DNA from: an uncultured Bacteroidales bacterium
GTDB lineage: Bacteria; Bacteroidota; Bacteroidia; Bacteroidales; Muribaculaceae
Assembly: GCA_949123685.1 (NCBI GenBank)
Contig: CASBHZ010000011.1
Span: 1 to 56,191, forward strand
DNA length: 56,191 nt
Direction: 5' to 3'
In this document: positions 35,993-44,926 of the stretch, one piece after another
Position numbering within the stretch: position 1 is the stretch's first letter
Layout: every line of letters begins with the position of its first letter
The notes under the pieces: model-generated
The model's database searches: none
The model's input: only the letters and a program-made list of their open reading frames with translations
What the model was told of the DNA's origin: nothing
Program-made: the position numbers and the translations under genes

Positions 35993-36993
35993 TCTTTGAA
36001 ATTAAGGTTACTTATGTATAATATGTTGTTTTCTACGCGATAATTAATATCGGTCAGATACGATATCACCGGCATTAGATCTTCCAGCGCGTCATTTTGG
36101 AGCGTCAGGGAAATTCGTTTGTTAAGATCGACATTCTTCTCAATTTCCAATTCTACGCTATATTTACGACTCAAAGTGATGAGTATATCTCCAAGTGGCT
36201 CGTTCTCAAGCTTTAGGCGGGGCTCTATCCACCGGCAATAATTTATGGCTGCGGTCTTCTCGACATTGCAGTCTCCGTTCGCACGGTTTAATACAAACCT
36301 TTGGTCGGGATAGATGGTGACAGGCTTCTTTATGTCTTTTCCTTCAACTTTAACTTTTCCTGTGAGCAACACAACTTCTTCTTTTGAAGAGAAGGAATAG
36401 TTTCGGACATCGAAAGATGTTCCCAGCACTTCGACTTCCATATCAGTGAGTTGGACAACAAAAGGATTTCCAGCATCTTTTGTTACATCGAAAAAAGCTT
36501 CTCCCTCTACGCTTACCCGACGTTTGCCATCAGACATAAAAGATTTTGAATCATATGTCAGGCGGGTGTCGGAATTGAGTCTCACATTCGTGCCGTCGGG
36601 TAGAGTAAACTCCCCTGTGGAGCCTTTTGCAGTGATAAGGATTGTTTCTTTATCCTCATTGGACTTGGTGGAGACATATGTCACGATACTCGTCAGACAT
36701 ACTGCTGCCACTACTGCAGCGTACCTGATAAGTTTACTAATGTTGAATTTCCGTGTTTTCCTTACTTTAGTACCGTTAGACGAGATATCATTAAGGAGCC
36801 GTGTCAGAGCCATAGGGTCGAAAGTCCCGCTATTTTTGCCAAATTCATTGTTCCAAATGGAAAGCATTGATGACGACAATTCCGGATCGTCTTCATGTTG
36901 CAGCATCCAGTCGCGAATGGCTATGCGGATATCATCCGGAACGGGCTGATGGTTATATATGAAATCCAATATCTTTTCGTAGTCCTTGTTCAT
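35989..36993 (-). CDS. FecR-family anti-sigma factor
   Basis: 334 residues: a cytoplasmic N-terminus (1-88), one membrane helix (about 89-107, RYAAVVAAVCLTSIVTYV), the periplasmic FecR domain (about 115-215, TLPDGTNVRLNSDT, EGEAFFDVTKDAGNPF) and a C-terminal DUF4974 domain (about 258-330). It relays the SusC STN signal to an ECF sigma factor. No sigma gene precedes it; GDPD does, 18 bases upstream. The sigma gene at 24498 is the likely partner. Confidence 0.93.
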   Translation of the reverse strand: MNKDYEKILDFIYNHQPVPDDIRIAIRDWMLQHEDDPELSSSMLSIWNNEFGKNSGTFDPMALTRLLNDISSNGTKVRKTRKFNISKLIRYAAVVAAVCLTSIVTYVSTKSNEDKETILITAKGSTGEFTLPDGTNVRLNSDTRLTYDSKSFMSDGKRRVSVEGEAFFDVTKDAGNPFVVQLTDMEVEVLGTSFDVRNYSFSSKEEVVLLTGKVKVEGKDIKKPVTIYPDQRFVLNRANGDCNVEKTAAINYCRWIEPRLKLENEPLGDILITLSRKYSVELEIEKNVDLNKRISLTLQNDALEDLMPVISYLTDINYRVENNILYISNLNFKE

Positions 36994-37011
36994 AGCGGAG
37001 GCTTGGGCGAA

Positions 37012-37785
37012 TTAATCTGAAAGGAGTTTGATGAGTTTATCGGGATGATCTGTGGTGATGTAATCCACGCCGAGGTCGATAAAATATTTCATATCTTCTT
37101 CGGTATTGGCTGTCCATACATTTACCTCAAGTCCGTGTTTATGGGCCTGTGATATCCATTCGGGATGATTTTTCAACACCTTTACGGAATAGTCGATACC
37201 GGAAAGCCCCAGTTTTTTAATTTTTTTTGGTGACAGGTCTCCATCAAGGTAAAATATTTTCACACCCACAGGAAATATCTTTTTAAATGTCATTGCCGCA
37301 TTGAGGGAGAAGACGATTATATCCGTTCGGTCGACCACCCCATGTTTGCGTAATAGTTCAGAAATTTTTGATGCAGCCACATCTTCTCTGGAATAATCGG
37401 TGAGAGATTTCATCTCAAGCACCAAACGGGTAGAGGGGTGTTGGCGTACTTCCGCGAGGTATTCATCAAGAGTCGGGATTTTTTCACCGTTGGGAAGGGT
37501 GATAGAGCGTATCTGAGCGAAAGTGGCGGTTTCCATAAACAGTCCATGGAAATTTTTATCATGGTTGACAATGAGATGGTCATCGGTGGTTAACCAGACA
37601 TCTATTTCAGAACCGAAACATCCTATCGAATCGGCTTTGGCAAAAGATGCGATTGTGTTTTGTGCGGAGTTTTCGGTGTCCCAAAATCCACGGTGTGCCA
37701 CTACTTTTGTTTTAGCGCATACATCCGATACTGCCAGCGAGCTGATAAGTAAGCTTGGGGTTATAAGTAAATTTAAGATTCTCAT
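37012..37785 (-). CDS. Glycerophosphodiester phosphodiesterase family protein
   Basis: 257 residues, signal peptide (1-24). GDPD motifs intact: VVAHRGFWDTENS (catalytic His-Arg), GSEIDVWLTTDDHLIVNHD (metal-binding Glu/Asp, catalytic His), LVLEMKS, and the C-terminal VNVWTANTEEDM, YITTDHPDKL. Cleaves glycerol-phosphodiester head groups; exported, so it could act on lipid head groups or on polyglycerol-phosphate chains such as teichoic acids. First gene of the SusCD operon, ahead of FecR, an unusual place for an enzyme. No TAnnTTTG box was found upstream of it, compatible with an ECF-type promoter. Confidence 0.92.
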   Translation of the reverse strand: MRILNLLITPSLLISSLAVSDVCAKTKVVAHRGFWDTENSAQNTIASFAKADSIGCFGSEIDVWLTTDDHLIVNHDKNFHGLFMETATFAQIRSITLPNGEKIPTLDEYLAEVRQHPSTRLVLEMKSLTDYSREDVAASKISELLRKHGVVDRTDIIVFSLNAAMTFKKIFPVGVKIFYLDGDLSPKKIKKLGLSGIDYSVKVLKNHPEWISQAHKHGLEVNVWTANTEEDMKYFIDLGVDYITTDHPDKLIKLLSD

Positions 37786-37935
37786 GATGTTATGTTGTTG
37801 TGTAGATTTCTCGGTATATTGATTGGAAAATCATTGTAGGGTTTCCGTTCTATATATTAGACCCCTGAAAAATAAAATATGCTAATGAAAGTGAATAAAA
37901 TTTTTAGAAAAAATAATTAAATCGTTTGCAAAAAA

Positions 37936-37967
37936 TTTGGTGGAATAAAAAATATATGTTAGTTTTG
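37936..37967 (+). promoter_or_regulatory. Promoter of a candidate small RNA
   Basis: TTTG at 37936-37939, 20-base spacer, TAGTTTTG at 37960-37967: an exact consensus match with no coding gene directly behind it. Confidence 0.7.
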
Positions 37968-37972
37968 CGACA

Positions 37973-38077
37973 TCAAAATATTGTAATGGCAATATGTTTG
38001 ATGAAGTTTTTTCATAGGATTAGATTTTTTAAGGTTTAGTTACGGCTTGTCGTGAGACATGCCGTAACAATTTTTTT
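37973..38077 (+). ncRNA. Candidate small RNA of about 105 nt
   Basis: It starts just after a consensus promoter and ends in a terminator: GTTACGGC (38039-38046) pairs with GCCGTAAC (38061-38068), with an inner TGTC/GACA stem and a GTGA loop, followed by a T-run. A short ATATTG/CAATAT hairpin lies near the 5' end. No reading frame is evident. It lies between the divergent GDPD operon and the sulfatase gene. Alternatively it is a 5' leader of the sulfatase mRNA with an attenuator. Confidence 0.55.
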
Positions 38078-38079
38078 AT

Positions 38080-38087
38080 TATCTTTG
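38080..38087 (+). promoter_or_regulatory. Candidate -7 element of the sulfatase gene
   Basis: TATCTTTG matches TAnnTTTG, 45 bases before the sulfatase ATG and just after the RNA terminator. No TTTG at the expected distance upstream. Confidence 0.5.
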
Positions 38088-38132
38088 CCCCATCAATTTT
38101 TTTAACAGCTTCTTATAATTACCATTGTTGCC

Positions 38133-39698
38133 ATGAAAATTATATTAAAAAAGAACAGTGCCGCGGCAGCTGTGTCATGCGTTTTTGCCGCTTCGTTGTT
38201 TTATACTCAAGGTTCTGAGTGTAAGCGTCCAAACATCCTTTTCTGTGTGGCTGACGATGCCGGTCATTTCAGTGCATATGGACACAGGTGGGTCAATACG
38301 CCGAATTTTGATGACGTGGCGAGACGCGGCATACTCTTCGATAATGTTTTTACATGCAATTCCAAGTCTGCGCCCTCAAGAGCCTGTATGATTACGGGGC
38401 GTAACTCTTGGCAGTTGGAAGAAGCGGCAAATCATTGGTGCGAGTTTCCTCTTAAATTTGTAAGTTTTCCGGAGGCGTTGAAAGAAAACGGGTACGAAAC
38501 CGGATATACGGGCAAAGGTTGGGGACCCGGGATAGCTAAAACTGCAGAGGGCAAGGATCGCAAATTAACAGGAAAGACATATAATAAACGGAAGCTTACC
38601 CCTCCGACAAATTCAATATCCACGGTTGATTATGCCTCAAATTTTGATGTCTTCCTTTCAGAACGTGATCCCCGAAAGCCTTTCTGTTTTTGGTATGGAG
38701 CGCGTGAACCACATCGCGGATATGAGTATGCCTCATCTGCAAGATTCGGCAAGCAGCCTTCCGATATTGATTCTGTGCCGTCTTATTGGCCGGATAACGA
38801 GATTGTGCGGACGGACATGCTTGATTATGCCGTTGAGATAGAACATTTTGACAATCATCTCGGCAAGATTCTTCAAAGTCTTGATTCAATTGGTGAATTA
38901 GACAATACGATAGTCATAGTGACTTCAGATCATGGCATGCCTTTCCCGAGGGTTAAAGGACAGGATTATTATTTTTCCAATCATATACCGATGGCGGTAA
39001 TGTGGGGAAAGGGAATAAAAAATCCCGGAAGAAGATGTGACGATCTTATCAGTGTCATAGATTTTGCGCCGACACTTCTGGAAATCACCGGAACAGACGG
39101 AGAGGCAAGCGGAATGCAACGTATCGAGGGGCATAGTTTTCTTGATATCCTCGAGGACAGGAAAGATGGGAATATTGACCGATCGTGCATGTTGATGGGG
39201 AAGGAAAGACATGACGTGGGGCGTCCTGACGATCAGGGTTATCCTATGAGATCGATACTGAAAGGAAATTATCTATTTATACGTAATTATGAGCCCGACC
39301 GCTGGCCGGCAGGCAACCCTGAGACCGGTTATATGAACATTGACGGAAGCCCGACGAAGACAGAAATCATAAAATCCCGTCGCAATCCGCAGACTAAATT
39401 GTTCTGGGAACTATCTATGGGTAAAAGGGGGGCAACGGAGCTTTATGATATAAGTAAAGATCCGTTATGCATGAATAATCTTTCCGGAAAGCCTGAATAT
39501 ATTGATTTGGAGTCATCTCTCGAAAAGGAGATGAGTGAAAGATTAAAACAGCAGGGTGATCCGCGCATGTCGGGCAATGGTGATATTTTTGACCGATATC
39601 CCAATATGTGTCCTGCTCATATGTATTGGAATCGTACGCGGTCGGGCGAACGGGTGCCTGCGACTTGGATCAATCCGACAGATTTCGATTCTTTATGA
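38133..39698 (+). CDS. Secreted sulfatase (Ser-type, FGly)
   Basis: 521 residues, signal peptide (about 1-27). Alkaline-phosphatase-like sulfatase: metal-binding VADDAG at 39-44, and the activation motif SAPSRACMITGR at 79-90. Ser79 would be converted to formylglycine, so a Ser-type maturase (anSME) would be needed; it is not in the window. VTSDHGMPF carries the second metal site. The GKERHDVGRPDDQGYPMR segment resembles sulfamidase-like (S1_8) enzymes, which act on glucosamine N-sulfate or related groups (moderate confidence). Divergent from the phosphodiester SusCD operon, so it may serve the same substrate. Confidence 0.88.
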   Translation: MKIILKKNSAAAAVSCVFAASLFYTQGSECKRPNILFCVADDAGHFSAYGHRWVNTPNFDDVARRGILFDNVFTCNSKSAPSRACMITGRNSWQLEEAANHWCEFPLKFVSFPEALKENGYETGYTGKGWGPGIAKTAEGKDRKLTGKTYNKRKLTPPTNSISTVDYASNFDVFLSERDPRKPFCFWYGAREPHRGYEYASSARFGKQPSDIDSVPSYWPDNEIVRTDMLDYAVEIEHFDNHLGKILQSLDSIGELDNTIVIVTSDHGMPFPRVKGQDYYFSNHIPMAVMWGKGIKNPGRRCDDLISVIDFAPTLLEITGTDGEASGMQRIEGHSFLDILEDRKDGNIDRSCMLMGKERHDVGRPDDQGYPMRSILKGNYLFIRNYEPDRWPAGNPETGYMNIDGSPTKTEIIKSRRNPQTKLFWELSMGKRGATELYDISKDPLCMNNLSGKPEYIDLESSLEKEMSERLKQQGDPRMSGNGDIFDRYPNMCPAHMYWNRTRSGERVPATWINPTDFDSL

Positions 39699-39807
39699 TT
39701 GAAGTTTAATATGAAATCATTGTATTACTTACTTAATTTATAAAACATTTTTTCTTCATATGTCGCGATTTTGATGAAAATAAGCTATATATGAAGAAAA
39801 GTTTTCG

Positions 39808-39815
39808 TATATTTG
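39808..39815 (+). promoter_or_regulatory. -7 element of the structured RNA locus
   Basis: TATATTTG followed by C, matching TAnnTTTG. The -33 region shows no good TTTG, so this is less certain than the other promoters. Confidence 0.5.
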
Positions 39816-39819
39816 CAAC

Positions 39820-40269
39820 GCATATTGCTTGCGGAAGCCCGATATGGGACAAGCGGGAGGGTATGCAGACATAATGGAGAGAGTGGCTTGCCACTCTCAG
39901 AAAGCGTTTATCAGACGCTCTTTCCTGTCGATCCGGAAATGTGGCAATTTCAAGATACTCTGTCAGGAATGAGGTGACGATAGATGCCTTGTGGATATGT
40001 AAATATCATGTTTCGTGGTGCCGATGCATCCGGGATGTGGCTATTTTCATATATGCGTGAGGCTTCTGCATCGTCGCTCGTTCTACAGAGTCGGGCTAAG
40101 CCACATGCCTCGGATTGCGGAATGAGTGACAAATCAGACTCTTCACGCATTCGTTGTATATAGGCGTGCCTGATTTTTCTGTATAATTTGAATCCTTTAT
40201 CAACTTAACTGACATACAGATCTTTTTGACTTGCTGAGGGGGCGTCGCGTGATGCGGCGCTTCTTTTTT
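39820..40269 (+). ncRNA. Candidate structured non-coding RNA
   Basis: 650 bases without a coding gene (39699-40348) hold a dense set of hairpins: 39879-39898 (8 bp, loop CTTG), 39901-39923, 39994-40007 (GATAT/ATATC), 40019-40043, and a long-range 10-bp helix 39830-39839 with 40061-40070. The block starts at a -7 box and ends at the terminator 40242-40269. GGAATGAG(G)TGAC occurs twice (about 39967 and 40120). I do not recognise tmRNA, RNase P or SRP RNA motifs. It may be 6S-like, a clade-specific RNA, or two shorter RNAs. Confidence 0.55.
40242..40269 (+). terminator. Terminator of the structured RNA locus
   Basis: GCGTCGC (40242-40248) pairs with GCGGCGC (40254-40260), one G-U pair, loop GTGAT, followed by TTC and six T. 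Confidence 0.85.
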
Positions 40270-40320
40270 GCGTGGAAGATATAATTAGAAGGTGTTTAAA
40301 AATATCCTCAAAAATGGGGA

Positions 40321-40351
40321 TTGTAGGGGAGTGGGGTATTGAGTAATTTTG
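40321..40351 (+). promoter_or_regulatory. Promoter of the TonB receptor gene
   Basis: TTG at 40321-40323, 20-base spacer, TAATTTTG at 40344-40351. The position rules out a TTG start at 40349 for the receptor and supports the ATG at 40370, about 12 bases after the expected transcription start. A degenerate copy of the AAACAGTTTCTAA element lies upstream on the minus strand (40285-40300). Confidence 0.75.
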
Positions 40352-40369
40352 CATCAAACAACATCTGTC

Positions 40370-42610
40370 ATGATGGTTAACGCTTTAATTCTGCTTGTTG
40401 CTTCCTCTAATTCTGTTGCTGCAGTCCCTGTTGTGGACAGTGGTGACTCTGTGTGTGCGAATCTTTCGGAGCTGAATGTCGTGGCGCTCAAGCAAGACAT
40501 GAGGCTGAGGGAGGATGCAGTGTCTGCAACCGTGATAGGAAGGGATGCCCTTGAGGAATTGAATACGGTGTCGCTTAAGGGTATTTCAGATGTAGTTCCC
40601 AATCTTTACATGCCGGATTATGGTTCGAGGATCACCTCGTCGATATATGTAAGGGGACTCGGTGCCAGGATGGATCATCCTGCTGTGGGACTGAATGTGG
40701 ATAATGTGCCTTACCTTAATAAGAATGCTTATGATTTTGATCTCGCCGATATAGAATCCGTGGAGATGTTGCGAGGACCGCAATCCGCCCTTTACGGGCG
40801 CAACACCATGGGCGGCTTGATAAACATACAGACACTTTCACCGATGCGCTGGCAGGGCTGGCGGTTTATGGTTGAAGGAGGTAGGGGCAATGACTATAAG
40901 GCGTCTGTTGGATGGTATCATAAATTCAGGGATGATTTTGCAACTTCAATTACGGCTAACTTTTCATATCTCGGCGGATTTTTTCGTAATGTCAACAATG
41001 GCGAATTGCTTGACAAGGAGAAAAGCGGAGCTTTAAGGTGGAAAGCAAATTGGAGATTGTCTGACCGGGTTTATATTCAGAATGTTTTATCAGGTTCTAT
41101 TCTGCGTCAGGGAGGGTATCCTTATGAATATGTGGAGACTGGAGAGATAAATTATAATGATACCTGTTTTTATCGCAGGTTCACGCTTAATGACGGGTTA
41201 AGTGTGACATATCGGGGTAATGACTGGGATCTGGTGTCAATAACGACACTGCAGCATATTGATGACAATATGACTCTTGATCAGGATTTCCTTCCGCAGT
41301 CGTATTTTACATTGACTCAGAAGCAGGTGGAGACAGCGATTACGGAAGATTTGGTTGCAAAGGGGGCTGTGGCAAACGGCAAGTATAAATGGCTTGCAGG
41401 ATTCTTCGGTTTTTACAAGGATCTTGACATGAATGCGCCGGTTACGTTTAAGGATACGGGTATTGCATCGCTTATCGAGTCGCATCGTAACAATGCCAAT
41501 CCGGGTTATCCCATAGCATGGGACTCTCGGGAATTTCCACTGAATAGCGATTTCCGGATACCGACCTTTGGCGTTGCCCTCTATCATGAATCGAAATATG
41601 ATCTTGACAATTGGCATTTCACCGCAGGTGTGAGATTTGATTTCGAGCAGGCGCGTCTACGCTATCACAGCCATTGTGACACGGGATACGAAATCCTGGA
41701 GCTTCAGCCTTCAGGCGAATATGACCATTTTAGTCACGTGGCAATCAATATAAATGATTTCGGGAGTCTTAAACGAAGATATTTCACATGGATGCCCAAG
41801 ATAAGTGTGCTTTATGATCTTCCGTCAGATTTGGGAAATGTGTATGCCACGGTCACTAAAGGATATAAGTCGGGAGGTTTCAATACACAAATGTTCAGCG
41901 AAGTGCTCCAGCAGAGGCTTATGCATATCATGGGTATCGGGTCGCAATATGATGTTAATTCAGTTGTCGGCTATAAACCGGAATATAGTTGGAACTATGA
42001 AGTCGGTTCGCACCTTGCCTTTTCCGAGGGTAAATTGCAGATGGATCTATCCCTTTTCTATATAGATTGCAGGAATCAGCAGCTTACAATGTTCCCCGGA
42101 GGCACCACCACCGGAAGGATAATGACGAATGCCGGGAAGACAAGGAGCATGGGAGGCGAGTTCTCATTGAATTATTCGCCGACAGAGTGGTTTGCCCTGA
42201 ATGGTAGCTATGGATATACTAATGCCCGTTTTCGTGAGTTTCATGACGGAGTCAATAATTATAAAGGTAAGGTGATACCCTATGCCCCCTGCAATACACT
42301 CTTTATTCAGTCGCTTTTTACTTGTAAACCTGCCAAGGGACCTGTGAAATGTTTGGTTTTTGATGTCAACATGCGCGGCACCGGCAAAATTTATTGGAAC
42401 GAAGATAACAGCAGATGGCAGAAGTTCTATGCTCAGTTAGGTGCCTCTATTTCTGCGGAGGGGAAAAACTGGAGTTTGCAGATATGGGGAAAGAACCTTA
42501 CCGGCACCAAATATCACACTTTTTATTTTAAATCGATGGGAAATGAGTTCCTGCAAAGGGGAAGACCATGGCAGGTGGGAGCAACTTTGCGTATCGATAT
42601 CCGTGAATAA
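40370..42610 (+). CDS. TonB-dependent outer-membrane receptor
   Basis: 746 residues from the ATG at 40370. Signal peptide (MMVNALILLVASSNSVAA), plug domain (about 30-150, ISDVVPNLYMPDYGSRITSS, GPQSALYGRNTMGGLINIQT) and a beta-barrel ending in VGATLRIDIRE. It lacks the carboxypeptidase-like and STN domains and has no SusD partner, so it is a classical siderophore/vitamin/small-ligand type receptor rather than SusC. The ligand cannot be read from the sequence. A lipoprotein gene follows after 94 bases and is probably co-transcribed. Confidence 0.93.
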   Translation: MMVNALILLVASSNSVAAVPVVDSGDSVCANLSELNVVALKQDMRLREDAVSATVIGRDALEELNTVSLKGISDVVPNLYMPDYGSRITSSIYVRGLGARMDHPAVGLNVDNVPYLNKNAYDFDLADIESVEMLRGPQSALYGRNTMGGLINIQTLSPMRWQGWRFMVEGGRGNDYKASVGWYHKFRDDFATSITANFSYLGGFFRNVNNGELLDKEKSGALRWKANWRLSDRVYIQNVLSGSILRQGGYPYEYVETGEINYNDTCFYRRFTLNDGLSVTYRGNDWDLVSITTLQHIDDNMTLDQDFLPQSYFTLTQKQVETAITEDLVAKGAVANGKYKWLAGFFGFYKDLDMNAPVTFKDTGIASLIESHRNNANPGYPIAWDSREFPLNSDFRIPTFGVALYHESKYDLDNWHFTAGVRFDFEQARLRYHSHCDTGYEILELQPSGEYDHFSHVAININDFGSLKRRYFTWMPKISVLYDLPSDLGNVYATVTKGYKSGGFNTQMFSEVLQQRLMHIMGIGSQYDVNSVVGYKPEYSWNYEVGSHLAFSEGKLQMDLSLFYIDCRNQQLTMFPGGTTTGRIMTNAGKTRSMGGEFSLNYSPTEWFALNGSYGYTNARFREFHDGVNNYKGKVIPYAPCNTLFIQSLFTCKPAKGPVKCLVFDVNMRGTGKIYWNEDNSRWQKFYAQLGASISAEGKNWSLQIWGKNLTGTKYHTFYFKSMGNEFLQRGRPWQVGATLRIDIRE

Positions 42611-42704
42611 ATGTGAAAGGATATAATAAGCGATATTGCGTGTCGTTATTATGATTACTGAAGTTGACTGGATTTATAACTAATTGAAAATAAATTAAAG
42701 AATA

Positions 42705-43637
42705 ATGAGGAAAATTATTTTTGCTGCAGTTGCAGCATCTCTTATGACGCTTGCGTCATGTAAAAACAACGAGGGGGTTTCTAATGTGACATACTCCGTG
42801 CCTACATACAGTATGATAACCAACATTGTTGATGGTGGGGAGCCGGTGATTGCAGGCACATTATATAAGTTCAACTTCGACATGATGGCGGGTACGGCAA
42901 CAATCGGTAGCGAACTTCCATTGGGTTCGAATAATAACATTTCATTCGTGACCAGTAGCATACCTTATACAGGCGGTATATACACTTTTGAGGGTAAACC
43001 GTATGAGGTGATTGATGTAAAGTCATTTAAAGCAGGTTCTGCTTCTAATCAGGAAAGCATCATTGATCTTGAATGCCAACTGACTCAGATCGCTTATTTG
43101 CCGCCTGTAATAAACGGTCTGCCACGATTTGAATATCCAGTAGACCTGAGGTATGCCGTGATGCATTACAATATTGGTGAGGATTACCGGGTGCGCACTT
43201 TCTGGAAGGACATGACATTCCGAGGCACTACAACCACTTCTTATCCGGATAAAGAAGGTGTAACGAAAAATTATACCAATAAAGAAGTGCTTTACCGTAT
43301 AGTAATGGACATTAAGGAAAAGGAAGCTACTGTAATCCTTTACAATGTCAAGCTTGCGGAAGAGATGCCGATGACTATCAGCAATATCGTATTGGAAAAA
43401 CTTCCTTTGGCGTTCGATGCAAACGGAATTAAGATTGTTGCATCTGAAATAGTTCCCAAAATTTATGAAGGCAGTGAAGCTACCCCAAATCCTAAGTATA
43501 AGTTTGATACCTTTGAGTGTGATATACTCGGGGACCTTACAAACGCTACTATAAGATATAAGGTTGCCGGAATGTATCAAGGTCAGTTTACCGGCAGCTA
43601 TCTCTTGAAGTTAAATAAAGAAACGGACAATAAATAA
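42705..43637 (+). CDS. Lipoprotein of unknown function, receptor-linked
   Basis: 310 residues with a lipobox (LASC, about residues 16-19). The mature part is predicted to be mostly beta strand and has no catalytic motif that I recognise. It contains a repeated-looking pattern of aromatic-rich strands (YRVRTFWKDMTFRGTTTT, YRIVMDIKEKEATVILYN). It follows the TonB receptor gene, so it may be a surface ligand-binding partner (inference). Confidence 0.75.
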   Translation: MRKIIFAAVAASLMTLASCKNNEGVSNVTYSVPTYSMITNIVDGGEPVIAGTLYKFNFDMMAGTATIGSELPLGSNNNISFVTSSIPYTGGIYTFEGKPYEVIDVKSFKAGSASNQESIIDLECQLTQIAYLPPVINGLPRFEYPVDLRYAVMHYNIGEDYRVRTFWKDMTFRGTTTTSYPDKEGVTKNYTNKEVLYRIVMDIKEKEATVILYNVKLAEEMPMTISNIVLEKLPLAFDANGIKIVASEIVPKIYEGSEATPNPKYKFDTFECDILGDLTNATIRYKVAGMYQGQFTGSYLLKLNKETDNK

Positions 43638-43704
43638 TAGGTTTATTTTAACTTTATTTATGTTTTGTAAAAAACAGTTAAACGAATCCGTATAATAGAA
43701 TGTG

Positions 43705-43742
43705 AATGCGTTCCCTTATAGGGAGCGCATTTTCTGTTTTTG
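43705..43742 (+). terminator. Terminator after the lipoprotein gene
   Basis: AATGCG, one mismatch, TCCC (43705-43715) pairs with GGGA, one mismatch, CGCATT (43721-43731), followed by a T-rich run. Confidence 0.75.
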
Positions 43743-43800
43743 TAGAAATATTGGTGAAAAGGTGAAAAATTCACAATTTTTAAGGAATTGTGCAAATCGG

Positions 43801-43832
43801 TTTGTCTGATTGATTAAAAATTAGTACCTTTG
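43801..43832 (+). promoter_or_regulatory. Promoter of the nuo-atp operon
   Basis: TTTG at 43801-43804, 20-base spacer, TACCTTTG at 43825-43832: an exact consensus match. No other consensus promoter is seen from here to the end of the window. Confidence 0.8.
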
Positions 43833-43915
43833 CCAATAAGATTTGTTCCTTATTGGGGCATCCTTATTAAAAAATTAACTGGATTTAAGACTAAAACATT
43901 AAACTATAAGCAGAT

Positions 43916-44287
43916 ATGAATCTATTGCTGGAGATAGGCAATGGGGCGTTGTCGGTGACGGCGGTTCTTACGGGTATCGGACTCGTGTTTGCTGCGCTCC
44001 TTATAGCCAAACTGATTTCTCCGAGATCTTTTTCAGTAAGAAAATCAGAACCTTATGAGTGCGGTATTCCGACTCGCGGTGAATCTATGATTCAGTTTAA
44101 GGCGGGATATTACATTTTTGCAATCCTGTTTCTTATTTTCGATGTGGAAACCGTCTTCCTCTGGCCTTGGTCGGTAGTTATGCGCGGTCTTGGTCCTCAG
44201 GGTCTTCTCTGCATCGCAATTTTCATGTTTGTGCTGATTATGGGTCTGGCCTATGCCTGGAAGAAAGGAGCTTTGAAATGGGAATAG
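43916..44287 (+). CDS. nuoA: NADH-quinone oxidoreductase subunit A
   Basis: 123 residues, three membrane helices. The [13 protein letters not shown] loop and the [14 protein letters not shown] helix are the NuoA hallmarks. Membrane-arm subunit at the junction with the peripheral arm. First gene of the operon, overlapping nuoB by 10 bases. Confidence 0.97.
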   Translation: MNLLLEIGNGALSVTAVLTGIGLVFAALLIAKLISPRSFSVRKSEPYECGIPTRGESMIQFKAGYYIFAILFLIFDVETVFLWPWSVVMRGLGPQGLLCIAIFMFVLIMGLAYAWKKGALKWE

Positions 44288-44892
44288 ACAAGATTAAAAG
44301 CATGAAGCGTGAGGACTTCAAGGATAATGAGTATATCGATAAACTCGTAGAGGAACTCAACGCAACCGGCGCCAATGTGGTTGTCGGAAAAATGGATGAA
44401 CTGATCAATTGGGGTATATCCAACTCTCTTTGGCCTTTGTGCTTTGGCACGAGTTGCTGCGCTATCGAGTTTATGAGCCTTGGTGCTGCCCGTTATGATA
44501 TGGCGCGTTTCGGATTCGAGGTTGCGCGAAACTCTCCCCGTCAGGCTGACTATGTGATGGTGCAGGGCACTATCGTACACCGCATGGCTCCCGTCATGCG
44601 TCGTCTTTATGAACAGCTTGCCGAACCCAAATATGTTATAGCATGCGGCAGCTGTGCTGTTTCCGGAGGTCCGTTCAAAAATTCATATTGTGTAGTCCCC
44701 GGTGTTGACCAGATACTTCCGGTTGATGTGTATATTCCCGGTTGTCCTCCGCGTCCGGAAGCTATGTTCTATGGACTTATGCAGCTCCAGCGCAAGATCA
44801 AAGTGCAGAAATTCTTTGGCGGTGCCAACCGTAAGGAGAAGATTGAGGAATTTTTCGCCCAGCATCCTGAGGAGAGGGGTGAGATTGGATAA
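44278..44892 (+). CDS. nuoB: NADH-quinone oxidoreductase subunit B
   Basis: 204 residues from the ATG at 44278, which gives the normal N-terminus and overlaps nuoA by 10 bases; the upstream start at 44167 would run in the nuoA sequence. Carries cluster N2: [10 protein letters not shown] (tandem Cys), CGSCAVSGG and CPPRPEAM. Passes electrons to quinone. Confidence 0.97.
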   Translation: MGIDKIKSMKREDFKDNEYIDKLVEELNATGANVVVGKMDELINWGISNSLWPLCFGTSCCAIEFMSLGAARYDMARFGFEVARNSPRQADYVMVQGTIVHRMAPVMRRLYEQLAEPKYVIACGSCAVSGGPFKNSYCVVPGVDQILPVDVYIPGCPPRPEAMFYGLMQLQRKIKVQKFFGGANRKEKIEEFFAQHPEERGEIG

Positions 44893-44926
44893 TACATTAA
44901 GGTATTAATACGAATTGACTTTAACC

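Noticed and set aside
39950..40150. 66-codon minus-strand open frame in the structured RNA locus
   Set aside because: It overlaps several hairpins, has no recognisable protein motif, and no promoter on that strand.
40349..40369. TTG start at 40349 for the TonB receptor
   Set aside because: The position overlaps the -7 promoter box; the ATG at 40370 starts a normal signal peptide.
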